Shown here in pieces: positions 42,448-51,327 of a stretch of DNA of 51,327 bases. Where the stretch lies: the NCBI GenBank assembly GCA_021822165.1, contig JAKARM010000004.1, positions 2,384 to 53,710 on the forward strand, written 5' to 3'. Below the pieces are notes generated by a model. That model was given only the letters and a program-made list of their open reading frames with translations. It made no database searches and had not been told where the DNA came from. The position numbers and the translations under genes are program-made. Numbering within the stretch: the stretch's first letter is position 1; every line of letters begins with the position of its first letter. The DNA comes from Microcaldota archaeon. GTDB taxonomy: Archaea > Micrarchaeota > Micrarchaeia > Micrarchaeales > Micrarchaeaceae.

Positions 42448-44913
42448 ATGGACGATAAAAACGGCAGCCGCTTATCGATTGAGGGCTACCTGCTGGACGT
42501 GGATTATCTCCTCTCGGATGATGGCGCGGTAATCAGGCTTGCCATCAGGGGGACCGATGGCAGATCTTACGAGGTTGTCGACAGGGATTTCCATCCCTAC
42601 TTCTATCTGCTTCCATCCGGCGCGGTAAAGGCGGAAAGCATACGTTCCGCGGCGGAAGAGAGGAACCCCAATATAAGGGTATCCGTCATCGAGCCAACGG
42701 CCAGAAAGCTCGGGGGAAAAGAGCGGACATTTTTCCGCGTGGAGGTGGGGTCGCCCCTCTCCCTCCCGAGGGTGAGCGGTTCGCTTTCGGGCATGGGAAT
42801 ACCTTATGAAAACGACATCCCTTTTGCAAGGAAATACCTGATAGACAGGGAAATAGTCCCCCTCACGCTTTATACTTTCGATGTCGAATCCTCCAGTGCG
42901 GGCCTCACTCTTCTATCAGCCAGGAAGTCGGATTCCGAAGGCGACGATGTCCGGAAGCACCTCAAGGTCCTCTGCTTCGACATCGAGACCTACAACCCTG
43001 TCGGGATGCCGAGGCCGGAGAAGGACGCGATAGTGATGATAAGCTACTCATACAGCGCGGAGGGCGTGAGGAGGAGCGGGCTCATCACCTTCAAGGAGAT
43101 CCCCCTCAGCAGGCACAGGGAGACGATCATCGTCGAGAGGGACGAGCGTTCGATGCTCGAGAGGTTCGCGCTGCTGCTCAACGAGCTGGACGTAGACATA
43201 ATATCCGGGTACAATTCGGCGAACTTCGACATCAAGTACATGATAAACAGGTCAGCCGCCATCGGGATGGAGCTCAACCTCAGCCGCTTCCGCGGGGAGA
43301 CATCGCTGGAGAGGCACGGGATGGTGGACAAGGTGAAGATAGGCGGGAGGATACACCTCGACGTATACCAGATAGTCAAGTTCATCGTGCTCGTCGGCGC
43401 ATCGGAGAGCATACTCAAGCTCGACAGCTACACCCTCAGGAACGTATACGAGGCGATAAGCGGGGACAAGAAGCTGAGCATAGACAGGAACGACGTCTAT
43501 AGGATGTGGGACGGGAGCGGAGAAGAGCTGGCAACCCTTGCAGACTACTGCATAAGCGACTCCCTCTCCCTCCATGCGGTCTATGACGTGCTGGTACCCA
43601 TAACGTTGGAGCTTTCCCGCGTGACCGGCAATGTGCCTGGCGACGTGGCGGTCTCCACGACCAGCCAGCTGGTGGAGTTCATGCTGATGCTCTATGCGCA
43701 CAGGTACGGGGAGATAGTACCAAACAAGCCCGACGACAGGGAGATAAGGGCGCGGCAGCTCCTGCCCTACGAGGGGGCCTATGTGAAGACCCCAAACCCC
43801 GGCATATACGAGAACATGGTTGTCCTCGACTTCAGGGGGCTGTACCCCTCCATAATCATCTCGCACAACATAGACCCCTCGTCCATCTGCACCTCCTGCG
43901 AGGATTACTTCGAGTCCCCTACCGGCATCAAGTTCGACAAGAAAGGCAGGTACATCTCCCCCATGATCGTGAAGATGCTCGTGGAGCAGAGAAGCAGCGT
44001 GAAGAAGCTCTACAAGAAGGACCCGGAGAACATAGTGCTCGGGTCGAGGTCGCAGGCGCTGAAGATCATAGCGAACTCCTTCTACGGGTACCTGGGGTAT
44101 GCGCGGGCGAGGTGGTATTCGCGCGAATGCGCATCGAGCGTCACCGCATACGGCAGGCAGTACATACAGGGCGCGATAGCGAAGGCCGAGGAGAGGGGGT
44201 TCAGGGTGCTCTACAGCGACACCGATTCCATAGTGATGCTGCTCAACGAGCATACGAAGGAGGAGGCGCTTTCCTTCATGGGCGAGGTCAACTCCTCCCT
44301 CCCTGAGATGATGGAGCTGGAGCTCGAGGATTTCTACAGGCGGGGGCTGTTCGTCGGGAAGAAGAACGAGAAGGGCGAGGTTACCGGGGCGAAGAAGAAG
44401 TACGCCTTCATATCCGAGGGCGGGCATATAAAGATAAAGGGCTTCGAGCTCGTGAGGAGGGACTGGTCCAAGATCGCGCAGAGCACGCAGAGGCAGGTGC
44501 TCGAGACGATACTGAAGGACGGCAGCGCGGAGAAGGCGGCGGAGATAGTCAAGGAGGTCGTGAAAAGGCTGAAGGCGGGGGAGGTGCCGCTGTCGGATTT
44601 GGTGATAAGCACGCAGCTCGGCAAGAGCATAGAGAGCTACGACGGGAAGTCCCCCGAGCTCTCCGCCGCGAAGAAGGCGATAGAGAAGGGGTTCAAGACG
44701 AAGGAGGAGGTGGAGCATTCCGTGCTCGGGTATGTTATAACCAAGGGCGGGCAGACGATATCGGACAAGGCCCTCCTCTACGGCATGGCGAAGGACTACG
44801 ACCCAGACTACTACATAAACAACCAGGTCCTCCCAGCCATAATGAGGATACTGAGGGAGCTTAATTTCAATGAGGAAGAGCTAAAAGGGCTCGGCAAGCA
44901 AAAGAAGCTGTGA
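42448..44913 (+). CDS. polB: Family B DNA polymerase
   Basis: Replicative DNA polymerase with 3'-5' proofreading, 821 residues. Exonuclease motifs: LCFDIETY (Exo I), GYNSANFDIKYM (Exo II), YCISDSLSLH (Exo III). Polymerase motifs: DFRGLYPSII (A), KIIANSFYGYLGY (B), YSDTDSIVM (C). All catalytic Asp residues are present. The N-terminal domain is about 170 residues. ATG 42448 is preferred to TTG 42433. The methionine aminopeptidase gene follows after 4 nt. Confidence 0.96.
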   Translation: MDDKNGSRLSIEGYLLDVDYLLSDDGAVIRLAIRGTDGRSYEVVDRDFHPYFYLLPSGAVKAESIRSAAEERNPNIRVSVIEPTARKLGGKERTFFRVEVGSPLSLPRVSGSLSGMGIPYENDIPFARKYLIDREIVPLTLYTFDVESSSAGLTLLSARKSDSEGDDVRKHLKVLCFDIETYNPVGMPRPEKDAIVMISYSYSAEGVRRSGLITFKEIPLSRHRETIIVERDERSMLERFALLLNELDVDIISGYNSANFDIKYMINRSAAIGMELNLSRFRGETSLERHGMVDKVKIGGRIHLDVYQIVKFIVLVGASESILKLDSYTLRNVYEAISGDKKLSIDRNDVYRMWDGSGEELATLADYCISDSLSLHAVYDVLVPITLELSRVTGNVPGDVAVSTTSQLVEFMLMLYAHRYGEIVPNKPDDREIRARQLLPYEGAYVKTPNPGIYENMVVLDFRGLYPSIIISHNIDPSSICTSCEDYFESPTGIKFDKKGRYISPMIVKMLVEQRSSVKKLYKKDPENIVLGSRSQALKIIANSFYGYLGYARARWYSRECASSVTAYGRQYIQGAIAKAEERGFRVLYSDTDSIVMLLNEHTKEEALSFMGEVNSSLPEMMELELEDFYRRGLFVGKKNEKGEVTGAKKKYAFISEGGHIKIKGFELVRRDWSKIAQSTQRQVLETILKDGSAEKAAEIVKEVVKRLKAGEVPLSDLVISTQLGKSIESYDGKSPELSAAKKAIEKGFKTKEEVEHSVLGYVITKGGQTISDKALLYGMAKDYDPDYYINNQVLPAIMRILRELNFNEEELKGLGKQKKL

Positions 44914-44917
44914 TTGC

Positions 44918-45817
44918 ATGGATGCTGGCACTATAGACATGAAGGTCCTGGAGGAGGTATGCAAGGTCTCCTACCGCGCGCTCGAGAGGGCGAAGGGGGA
45001 AGTGAAGCCGGGCGCAAGGCTGCTCGACGTGGCTGTCTCGCTGGAGGACTACATAAGGGGCGAAGGGTATGGCCTCGCCTTCCCGGTCAACATCTCGCTG
45101 AACAGCGAGGCTGCGCACTACACCCCATCCTACGACGACGAGAAGGTCTTCGGGGAGGATGTCGTCAAGATAGACCTGGGCGCCGAGAAGGAGGGGGTGC
45201 TGGGAGACTGCGCCGCGACCATCGACCTCTCCGGGAAGAACGGCGACCTCACAGAAGCATCCAAGCTTGCGCTCGACAACGCCATCGCATCCATAAAGGC
45301 GGGCGTGGAGATAGGGAGCATAGGCGCAGAGATAGAGAGGACTATAAGCTCCTCCGGCTTCAACCCTATAATGAACCTCGGGGGCCACGGGATAGGGGTC
45401 AACGATCTCCATTCTGAGCCCTTCATACCTAATTACGACAACGGGGATGGCACCCTTCTCGAGGAAGGGATGGTCATAGCCATAGAGCCATTCGCGACCA
45501 CCGGCATCGGCTCGGTGGTGTCCGGCAGCGTGCAGGAGATTTTCTCCTTCGCGGGGGAGGCTCTTTTCAGGTCGCTTGATGCAAGAAAGCTCTACGGGGA
45601 GGTGAAGTCGCATTATCCCCACAACCCCTTCGCGCTGAGATGGGTGGCAGGGCTCTTCGGTTCTAAGTTCAGCCTTTACGCAGCTGTCAACGAGCTCCTG
45701 CGCGCCGGCGCTATCGTGCCGCATCCAGTCCTTGTAGAGAGCAGTTCCGGTGTCGTCTCGCAGCACGAGGCGACCGTGGTCGTGGAAAAGGGGGGGTGCA
45801 GGGTCCTCACCGCATAG
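44918..45817 (+). CDS. map: Methionine aminopeptidase, type II
   Basis: Removes the initiator Met from nascent proteins. The metal ligands are visible: KIDLGAEKEGVLGDCAATID (two Asp), NLGGHGIGVNDLH (His), GMVIAIEPFATTG (Glu), and SQHEATVVV (last Glu). The insertion of about 60 residues between the third and last ligand marks the archaeal/eukaryotic type II enzyme. 299 residues. ATG 44918 has GTGAT 3 nt upstream, inside the polB stop region, so translation is coupled. Confidence 0.95.
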   Translation: MDAGTIDMKVLEEVCKVSYRALERAKGEVKPGARLLDVAVSLEDYIRGEGYGLAFPVNISLNSEAAHYTPSYDDEKVFGEDVVKIDLGAEKEGVLGDCAATIDLSGKNGDLTEASKLALDNAIASIKAGVEIGSIGAEIERTISSSGFNPIMNLGGHGIGVNDLHSEPFIPNYDNGDGTLLEEGMVIAIEPFATTGIGSVVSGSVQEIFSFAGEALFRSLDARKLYGEVKSHYPHNPFALRWVAGLFGSKFSLYAAVNELLRAGAIVPHPVLVESSSGVVSQHEATVVVEKGGCRVLTA

Positions 45818-46023
45818 CGGCAGCCCTTTTCCGCGATGGAAGGCGGAGGAGGTCTCCCCCCTATCCCCTCCCCTGGAGATCTTGGTCTGCATGCGCAAGC
45901 ATGCCCAAAGGGCGGCAGGGCCAATGTCGCGATTCCTCTCCAAACCATGCCATGGCCACCAAATCCGGACCCTAAATCTGCGATACAAATAAATATTTTA
46001 AAAAATAATCCTCTCTTGATCTA

Positions 46024-46716
46024 ATGGTTTCCGTAACAAATAATACAACCCGTAGTGCAACTCGCAGTGTGAACTTCGGCTCCGATGCCGGCCTGAATCG
46101 CGATATGGGGAATGGCGGCCATCTTGCCGGGAGGGGCCGTGACCCGCTTAAAAGGCTGCAGAACGGGATCAACAAGGTCATGAAGCGGGAGGAGGAATAT
46201 GGGAAGATCGTGAAGGCGATCGGCATACCTGAAGAGAAATTCATGCATATCGATTCGCTCCATACGATATCGCCCGCCACCCTCAAGAGGTACTATAACG
46301 CCAATGTGGGGTTGCTGAGATGCGATCCCTCTGAGAGGGCGTCCGGGAGGGGAAGCATAACGGCAAACCCTGCGCTTCTCAGCATATCCCCCGGCAAGTT
46401 GCTTTGGAACCTCCAGTACATGGAGCACCTCGGCATAAACCTCCAGGAGGACACGAGCCCGAAAAGCTACCTCCTAAAAGGGCATTTCCTCATGACGACC
46501 CCTATGACGAAGAGGAAGAAGATCGCATTCATGCTCAGGGAGATGACGGATTACAGCAAGTCAGACCGCGACGGGAAGAGGCTCATAATTGAATCCCTCT
46601 ATCAGGTGGTACGGGAGAACACCAGTTATCTCGGCCTCTCGGAGAAGAGGATGATGGAGCTGAAGGAGAAGATAAAGTCGAAATTCGAGGCTGCATACAG
46701 GGGCATGCATGGATGA
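46024..46716 (+). CDS. Uncharacterised helical protein with mTERF-like segment
   Basis: A 230-residue basic helical protein. The segment NPALLSISPGKLLWNLQYMEHLGI followed by HFLMTTPMTKRKKIAFMLREM resembles the mTERF repeat (Pro-x-Leu-Leu, helix, then LGI), a nucleic-acid-binding fold known from organelles. Two or three repeats could fit. The resemblance is by eye only. A TATA-like AATATTTTAAAA lies about 25 nt before the ATG, so the transcript is probably leaderless. Confidence 0.55.
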   Translation: MVSVTNNTTRSATRSVNFGSDAGLNRDMGNGGHLAGRGRDPLKRLQNGINKVMKREEEYGKIVKAIGIPEEKFMHIDSLHTISPATLKRYYNANVGLLRCDPSERASGRGSITANPALLSISPGKLLWNLQYMEHLGINLQEDTSPKSYLLKGHFLMTTPMTKRKKIAFMLREMTDYSKSDRDGKRLIIESLYQVVRENTSYLGLSEKRMMELKEKIKSKFEAAYRGMHG

Positions 46717-46817
46717 ATGACATTATCCGTGCAACAAGCGAGGATGCATTCCGGGCGGCAGGCGCGAAAAATAGGGGTTCCGCCGGCCATTTCTGGCGTT
46801 AATAGAAAGGCGATATA

Positions 46818-47570
46818 ATGGCAATCACGACAAAGGAGAGGAAAGGTGTAACAGACGAGATTTTTGCAAGAAGTTCCATCTCGGCCAAGATGCGCATGGC
46901 CGAGACGAAAGAGCTCACCCCCGGACAGATCGGGCGCGGCCTCTCTGATGAGAGCAGCAGGGTGAGGGGGGCGGTAGCAAGGCATCAGAAGTTGGCGGAA
47001 GAACAGATATCCCTGGCAGCGGGTGACGACAGCCCCCTTGTAAGGAAATCGGTCCTGGAGCACCATAAGCTTGCCCCTGCCGGAATCGACAAGTTGCTCG
47101 CTTCCGAGAGAGATATCGGCGTCCTGCAACGGCTGGTAAGGCACCAGGTCCTTTCGGAGAAACAGGTAGATCTGATTCTTGGGGGTCCCCAGCTGCTTAG
47201 GGAGAATGCGGTGGTTTGGCAGAAGCTAACCGCGCGCCAGACCGAGGAGGTGATTGCCAATGGCAACGAGCATATAAAATGGCTGCTGGCATTGCATCAA
47301 AAGCTGGAAGGGTTCCACATCGCCTCCCTCCTCTCTGAGAAGAGTTCGCCTATCAAGATAGCGGCCATAAAGAGGAATGCCCTCTCCTCCACGCAGTTAA
47401 CCATGATGCTGGAGGACAAGAGCGAAAATGTCAGGGTTGCCGTGGTGGAGTACCAGAAACTTAACGATTTCCATCTCGCCAAGGCGCTGCATGATCCCCA
47501 TTGGAAGGTGCGCATGGCCGCAACGCTCCACAAGGGGCATAATGCGATTGCCACCTTCATGAGGAAATAG
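46818..47570 (+). CDS. Protein of eight tandem 26-residue helical (LRV/HEAT-like) repeats
   Basis: A 250-residue soluble protein. After 30 residues comes a regular series of eight units of about 24-27 residues, each of the form L-[ST]-x2-Q-[IV]-x3-L-x5-x-[IV]-[RK]-x-[AS]-[VA]-x3-[HQ]-x-K, for example LTPGQIGRGLSDESSRVRGA and LAEEQISLAAGDDSPLVRKS. This is a two-helix solenoid similar to leucine-rich-repeat-variant or HEAT repeats, which act as protein- or nucleic-acid-binding scaffolds. No enzymatic domain. Followed by a T-run terminator. Confidence 0.7.
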   Translation: MAITTKERKGVTDEIFARSSISAKMRMAETKELTPGQIGRGLSDESSRVRGAVARHQKLAEEQISLAAGDDSPLVRKSVLEHHKLAPAGIDKLLASERDIGVLQRLVRHQVLSEKQVDLILGGPQLLRENAVVWQKLTARQTEEVIANGNEHIKWLLALHQKLEGFHIASLLSEKSSPIKIAAIKRNALSSTQLTMMLEDKSENVRVAVVEYQKLNDFHLAKALHDPHWKVRMAATLHKGHNAIATFMRK

Positions 47571-47574
47571 GACC

Positions 47575-47582
47575 TTTTTTTT
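47575..47582 (+). terminator. Oligo-T transcription terminator
   Basis: Eight T residues start 5 nt after the stop codon of the helical-repeat gene. Archaeal RNA polymerase stops at such T-runs without a hairpin. Confidence 0.55.
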
Positions 47583-47743
47583 CCAATAGGCTCCGCCAGC
47601 GGCATCTGGTGCAAGCCACCATCTAAAAATTCCTGGGTGCGGGACCTTTTCTGGCGGGATAAAATACCCCTTTTCAGGGACAATCCCTGCCTGCAGCATA
47701 ATCTTAAATACCATGTACGGCACAGATATAATGTGGGATATTT

Positions 47744-48820
47744 ATGGTGACGATAAAAAAGGAAGGGAAAGCCAGTGCCGGAAAGGAAGCGGCGCAGTCG
47801 TCAAGCGCAGGCATGAAGGAGGTAACCCAGGCGTGGATCGACGAGACGAGGGCATACGCCGAGAAATATTCGTGGGCAAGGGCAGCCCTGGATAAGGAGG
47901 AGTTCGCATCATTGAAGAACGGGGATCTCGATTTCGCCTCGGCGAATGCAGTGCACGGAAAGCTTCTTTTGGCATGGTCCAAGAATACAAGGGGGCTCGA
48001 GACTTCGACGAGGGAGCTCATACGGGTCGCAGTGCTTTACGGGGATTACAAGGCTCTCACAATCGCCAGCGAACAGTCATGGAAATGGTTCAATACTGTA
48101 ATAGAGAAAAGGGAGAAGGAAGCGGCTGCGGATGTTGATGCCAAGATGGTTCCAGCTTCTGCAACGGAGGAGCTTGCCCCGCCCCCCCAGCCGGTCACGG
48201 CGGAGGTCGAGGAGCTTGCCGTTCCTCCGCCTGCCCTCACCGAAGAGATGGTGGAGGGCGCAGCTGCCAAATCGGAGGATAAGGGTTCAGGCGGGGATAA
48301 AAACCGTAAGCCAGCCGGCCATGCGGTGTCAAAGAAGACAATAGTCGCTGCGGTAGCGGGCGCCGTCATAGGTTCGCTCGGGACGATCTATTCTGCAAAC
48401 TACCTTGCCAACTTCCACTCCTCTTCTGGCACCCCTGTCTCTCTGACTGCTGAAGCGCATGGGAAAGCGGGCAATCCAATCGCAGCCGCCGTGGCGAAAT
48501 ACCTTTCCGCGGCCCATCCGGCCGTCAAACATGTACAGGAGCGGCCCGCGCCAGTCAGATATTCCAATACTGCCGAGAGGCCTCAGGTTTTCAGCCAGCA
48601 GGCGCAGGAATACAATTACAGGCTCAACGAATACCAGAAGCAGCAGAGATGGATAATCAGGCAGCAGATGTACATGCAGCAGCAGAGAATGGCGTGGGAG
48701 GCGAGGATGCAGCAGAGGAGCATGGAGTACAGGTTCATGGGGTATGCGGGGGCTACGATCCTGCAGGCTCAGATATATCATGCCTACCCTGGATTCTACT
48801 ACTATAACAATGGCTGGTGA
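47744..48820 (+). CDS. Membrane protein with Pro-rich linker and Gln-rich C terminus
   Basis: A 358-residue protein. A helical cytoplasmic domain (residues about 20-130), a Pro/Glu/Ala-rich linker of about 60 residues, one membrane helix (TIVAAVAGAVIGSLGTIYSANYL, about 200-222), then about 130 outside residues. The last 90 are rich in Gln, Tyr, Arg and Met (YQKQQRWIIRQQMYMQQQRM) and end in an aromatic tail YPGFYYYNNGW. No family recognised. The outside part may interact with the envelope. Confidence 0.6.
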   Translation: MVTIKKEGKASAGKEAAQSSSAGMKEVTQAWIDETRAYAEKYSWARAALDKEEFASLKNGDLDFASANAVHGKLLLAWSKNTRGLETSTRELIRVAVLYGDYKALTIASEQSWKWFNTVIEKREKEAAADVDAKMVPASATEELAPPPQPVTAEVEELAVPPPALTEEMVEGAAAKSEDKGSGGDKNRKPAGHAVSKKTIVAAVAGAVIGSLGTIYSANYLANFHSSSGTPVSLTAEAHGKAGNPIAAAVAKYLSAAHPAVKHVQERPAPVRYSNTAERPQVFSQQAQEYNYRLNEYQKQQRWIIRQQMYMQQQRMAWEARMQQRSMEYRFMGYAGATILQAQIYHAYPGFYYYNNGW

Positions 48821-48860
48821 CAGGGCGGTTTTCCCGCCTCCCGCCGCCATCCCGGCAGGG

Positions 48861-49154
48861 TCAGAACCTGTATTTCAGGTTGTCGTCCATCATTTCCGGG
48901 TTCCACATCGGATCCCAGCTCAACTCAACTTCCACCTCTCCCTCCCCTATTATATCCTTGAGCCTTAGTTGCACGTCCGCAAGGATGAGGCTTATCACCG
49001 GGCACATTGGGGACGTCATGGTCAACTTTACCCTAACGTTTTTCCCCCCTGTTATCCTTATCCCCTGTATCAGCCCTATCTCCACTATATTGGCGTCAAG
49101 CTCCGGGTCCTTGCATTTACTGAGCGCAGAGACAACATCGTCAACCGTAAGCAT
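48861..49154 (-). CDS. DUF59/MIP18-family iron-sulfur assembly protein
   Basis: A 97-residue single-domain protein: VDDVVSALSKCKDPELDANIVEIGLIQGI near the N terminus and VKLTMTSPMCPVISLIL with the conserved Cys. This is the SufT/PaaD/MIP18 fold that helps mature Fe-S proteins. ATG 49154 marks the family start; the open frame to 49391 is a shadow across the promoter region. Probably works with Fe-S enzymes such as the radical SAM protein, though that is general. Confidence 0.85.
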   Translation of the reverse strand: MLTVDDVVSALSKCKDPELDANIVEIGLIQGIRITGGKNVRVKLTMTSPMCPVISLILADVQLRLKDIIGEGEVEVELSWDPMWNPEMMDDNLKYRF

Positions 49155-49356
49155 ATAATGGACCTGTGAGGGGAGGTTTATCCGATTCCGGCGGCGAAGC
49201 CTTTGAGCTTCGGCTTTCCTGCCGTATATTACGAATTTGTTCAATACGTATATATAACCTTTTTTCCCATATACCGATATCCAGTTACCTTTAGCGGCGA
49301 GGATTGCAGCAGTTCCGGATCCCGCCCTGTTTATCGGTCTGGGGTGCCATAAAGGT

Positions 49357-51246
49357 GTGCCATTGCACGATAAAAATATCTTGAATGCCAAGGGGGCAGA
49401 ATACTACAGGGGCATCGGATTCATGTGCGGCCTGGAAATACATCAGCGTCTTGCCACGGACAAAAAACTATTCTGCTCCTGCACTGCCAACCCTGTTGCT
49501 GGCGCAGTCCCAGTCGGCGGAGTTGATAGGTACCAGCGCGCCGTGGCCGGAGAGCTCGGGGCGATAGACACCGCCACGAAATTCGAGAGCTTGAGAGGGC
49601 AGCGTTTCAGGTATAGCATATTCGGCAGGAGCACCTGCCTTGTGGATATAGACGAAGAGCCGCCGCACACGGTTAACCCGGAGGCGCTGAAAGTCGCCCT
49701 CTCCCTTTCAAAAGCGCTAGGAATGGACATAATCGACGAGCTGCAGACAATGCGCAAAGGGGTCGTAGACGGGAGCGACCCGAGCGCATTCCAGAGGACC
49801 ATCCTCGTCTCTATGGGCGGGTCGGTCACGCTCAACGGGAAGAGGGTCGGGGTGACGACGATGTCGCTCGAGGAGGAATCCAGCGGGATAGGCGAAAGGG
49901 CAGGGGATGCCGTAACCTACCTCACGGACAGGCTCGGCATCCCCCTCGTCGAGATCGATACCGACGCCACGATAGGCACTCCGTCAGAGGCAAGGGAGGT
50001 CGCTTTGCATCTCGGCACCCTCCTAAGGATGACCGGGAAGGTGCAGAGGGGGATAGGGACGATAAGGCAGGATGTCAATGTGTCGATAAAAGGGGGGGCG
50101 AGGGTCGAGATAAAAGGGGTGCAGGAGCTCGACCTGATGGACGCCTTCATAGAGAATGAAGTGGAGAGGCAGCAGAAGCTCATCGCCATCGCAGCAAAGC
50201 TGAGGGCGAATGGCGCAACCACCGGCGAAATCAAGGAGGTCACCGCGTTATTCGAAGGAACCTCCGCGGGGGTACTGAGGTCGAGCCTGGACAAGGGCGG
50301 GTCGCTGTTCGCATTTCCGCTCTCGGGTTTTAAAGGGCTCCTCGGCAGCGAGATAAACCCAAAGAGGCGCCTGGGCAGCGAGATTAGCGATTATGCGAAG
50401 GTCGCGGGCGTCGGAGGCGTGCTGCATAGCGACGAAGACCTTGCGAAGTACGGGTTCGTGGATGCAGAGGTTGAAGCCCTGCGGAGATCCCTTTCCATGC
50501 GCGAAGGCGACTCTTTCATAATCGTGGCCGGCCCTGAACGGAATGCGCTTCCTGCGGCAAGGCTGGCGAAGGCGAGGGCAGAGGCCTCTCTCGACGGTGT
50601 GCCCTCCGAGACAAGGGCTGTCCTTAGCGTGGAGCTCTGCACCACAAGGTTCATGAGGCCTATCGCCGGCGGATCGAGGATGTATCCCGAGACCGACGTC
50701 CTCCCTGTCGTGGTCACGGATAAGATGTCGGCCGATGCGGCCCTGGATATGCCGAGCATAGAAAAGGAGAAGGCCTATCTCATCGGGCTTCTCGGCAACC
50801 AGCAGCTCTCAGAGATGCTCCTCCTCTCCCCGAGGCTCCCTATTTTCAAGGAGGTCTCCAAGGGGAGGGACCGGGAGAACAGCAGGTTCGTGGCCAACGT
50901 CGTCCTGCAGAAATTTACCGAGATGAGGCGCGGCGGCCTAGACGCAGATTCCATCCCCGTTGCGGAACTTGTGGAGGTGTTCGATGCCTATCGCGACGGC
51001 ATAGTGACAAAACAGGGCGTGGATGAACTCCTTAAGGCTCTGGCTGGCGGAAAGCGGCCTGTGGGCGACGTGATAGAGGACGGCAACCTGAAGAGGATTT
51101 CGGGGGAGGGACTGAGGCGAATTGTCGAAAGCGAGCGCCTGTCCTCCGGTTCCGCGGACGCGCTGCGCAGGGCCGTGATGTCCAAGTACAAGCTGAGGGT
51201 GGATGGGGAGGAGCTCAACGGCATAATAGAAAAAATGGCGTTATAA
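49357..51246 (+). CDS. gatE: Glutamyl-tRNA(Gln) amidotransferase subunit E
   Basis: Archaeal-specific GatDE component that activates Glu-tRNA(Gln) for amidation to Gln-tRNA. 629 residues. GLEIHQRLATDKKLFCSC at the N terminus with the Cys-rich loop, DIDEEPPHTVNPEAL, TMSLEEESSGIG, QDVNVSIKGGARVEIKGVQELD and a C-terminal AspRS-like insert and helical tail are present. The start is GTG 49357 with AAAGGT just before. Its partner gatD is not in the window. A hairpin follows the stop. Confidence 0.95.
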   Translation: MPLHDKNILNAKGAEYYRGIGFMCGLEIHQRLATDKKLFCSCTANPVAGAVPVGGVDRYQRAVAGELGAIDTATKFESLRGQRFRYSIFGRSTCLVDIDEEPPHTVNPEALKVALSLSKALGMDIIDELQTMRKGVVDGSDPSAFQRTILVSMGGSVTLNGKRVGVTTMSLEEESSGIGERAGDAVTYLTDRLGIPLVEIDTDATIGTPSEAREVALHLGTLLRMTGKVQRGIGTIRQDVNVSIKGGARVEIKGVQELDLMDAFIENEVERQQKLIAIAAKLRANGATTGEIKEVTALFEGTSAGVLRSSLDKGGSLFAFPLSGFKGLLGSEINPKRRLGSEISDYAKVAGVGGVLHSDEDLAKYGFVDAEVEALRRSLSMREGDSFIIVAGPERNALPAARLAKARAEASLDGVPSETRAVLSVELCTTRFMRPIAGGSRMYPETDVLPVVVTDKMSADAALDMPSIEKEKAYLIGLLGNQQLSEMLLLSPRLPIFKEVSKGRDRENSRFVANVVLQKFTEMRRGGLDADSIPVAELVEVFDAYRDGIVTKQGVDELLKALAGGKRPVGDVIEDGNLKRISGEGLRRIVESERLSSGSADALRRAVMSKYKLRVDGEELNGIIEKMAL

Positions 51247-51256
51247 TCTCCCATAT

Positions 51257-51285
51257 GGCTGTCTGCCATCCAGGCAGACGAAGCC
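51257..51285 (+). terminator. Hairpin after gatE
   Basis: Stem GTCTGCC/GGCAGAC with 5-nt loop, extended by GGCT/AGCC across a 2-nt bulge, 10 nt after the stop codon. Probably a 3'-end structure or terminator; the following sequence is cut by the window end. Confidence 0.45.
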
Positions 51286-51327
51286 TCCCAATTCCGCTAA
51301 TCCTCTCTTGTCGTCTGCACCTTACAG

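Noticed and set aside
43252-44718. Minus-strand 488-codon frame opposite DNA polymerase B
   Set aside because: Shadow of polB. Composition is the mirror of its codons, with no motif.

Overview
The window is archaeal chromosome. Supporting features are a CDC48 AAA ATPase, ribosomal protein S6e, aIF2-gamma, Alba, family B DNA polymerase, type II methionine aminopeptidase, GatE, TATA-box promoters 25-30 nt ahead of genes, and Shine-Dalgarno sites of the form GGTGAT placed about 3 nt before the start codon. Short intergenic spaces, many small membrane proteins without clear family, and a GrpE-DnaK-DnaJ set point to a small-genome lineage. My inference is a DPANN-type archaeon of the Micrarchaeota kind, but no rRNA is present to prove it. 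Most of the window has high GC. The segment from about 20.1 to 28.9 kb is visibly AT-rich and has different codon use.

Layout. 0-7.7 kb: epimerase, CDC48 with a C-terminal HbYX-like tail, S6e, aIF2-gamma, an HX4DEH-motif membrane transporter-like protein, a DHH phosphoesterase and a DUF192 protein. 7.7-13.5 kb (minus strand): Alba with an unusual acidic N-terminal extension, a possible ferritin-like protein, and a PadR regulator-ABC ATPase-permease-exported CARDB-like operon with a palindrome at its promoter. 13.5-20.1 kb: membrane and helical proteins, a secreted Gly/Tyr/Asn-rich protein, class II fumarase/aspartase, a PRC-barrel protein and a K+ channel.

20.1-28.9 kb is accessory DNA next to tRNA-Glu(UUC). 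It holds remnants of an IS630-like transposase, a HicBA toxin-antitoxin pair, and a 6,257-bp unit bounded by two identical 448-bp direct repeats. Each repeat ends inside the tRNA T-arm sequence. The unit encodes an unannotated 33-residue peptide, a radical SAM/SPASM maturase, a pentapeptide-repeat protein whose reading frame is broken near its start, a dead IS4-type element with clean terminal inverted repeats and a 7-bp target duplication, and a PEP-synthase-like dikinase with an unfamiliar C-terminal half. Together these look like a tRNA-borne archaeal RiPP (modified peptide) island, with the pentapeptide protein and dikinase as candidate immunity or modification factors.

28.9-38 kb: thymidylate kinase, whose 3' end overlaps tRNA-Glu, lies divergent to dCTP deaminase. 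A nine-gene, tightly coupled operon (30.3-38.0 kb) follows. It encodes a VirB2-like pilin, a CedA/VirB6-like channel, a VirB3/VirB4-N-like protein, two HerA/VirB4-type ATPases and four further small or membrane proteins. This looks like a conjugation-derived DNA transfer (Ced/Ted-like) machine. A 24-bp perfect palindrome sits between its TATA box and first start codon.

38-51.3 kb: a winged-helix regulator-grpE-dnaK-dnaJ operon, divergent from DNA polymerase B and methionine aminopeptidase. Three uncharacterised proteins follow (one mTERF-like, one made of eight 26-residue helical repeats, one Q-rich membrane protein), then a DUF59/MIP18 protein and GatE. GatE shows that Gln-tRNA is made by amidation of Glu-tRNA(Gln).
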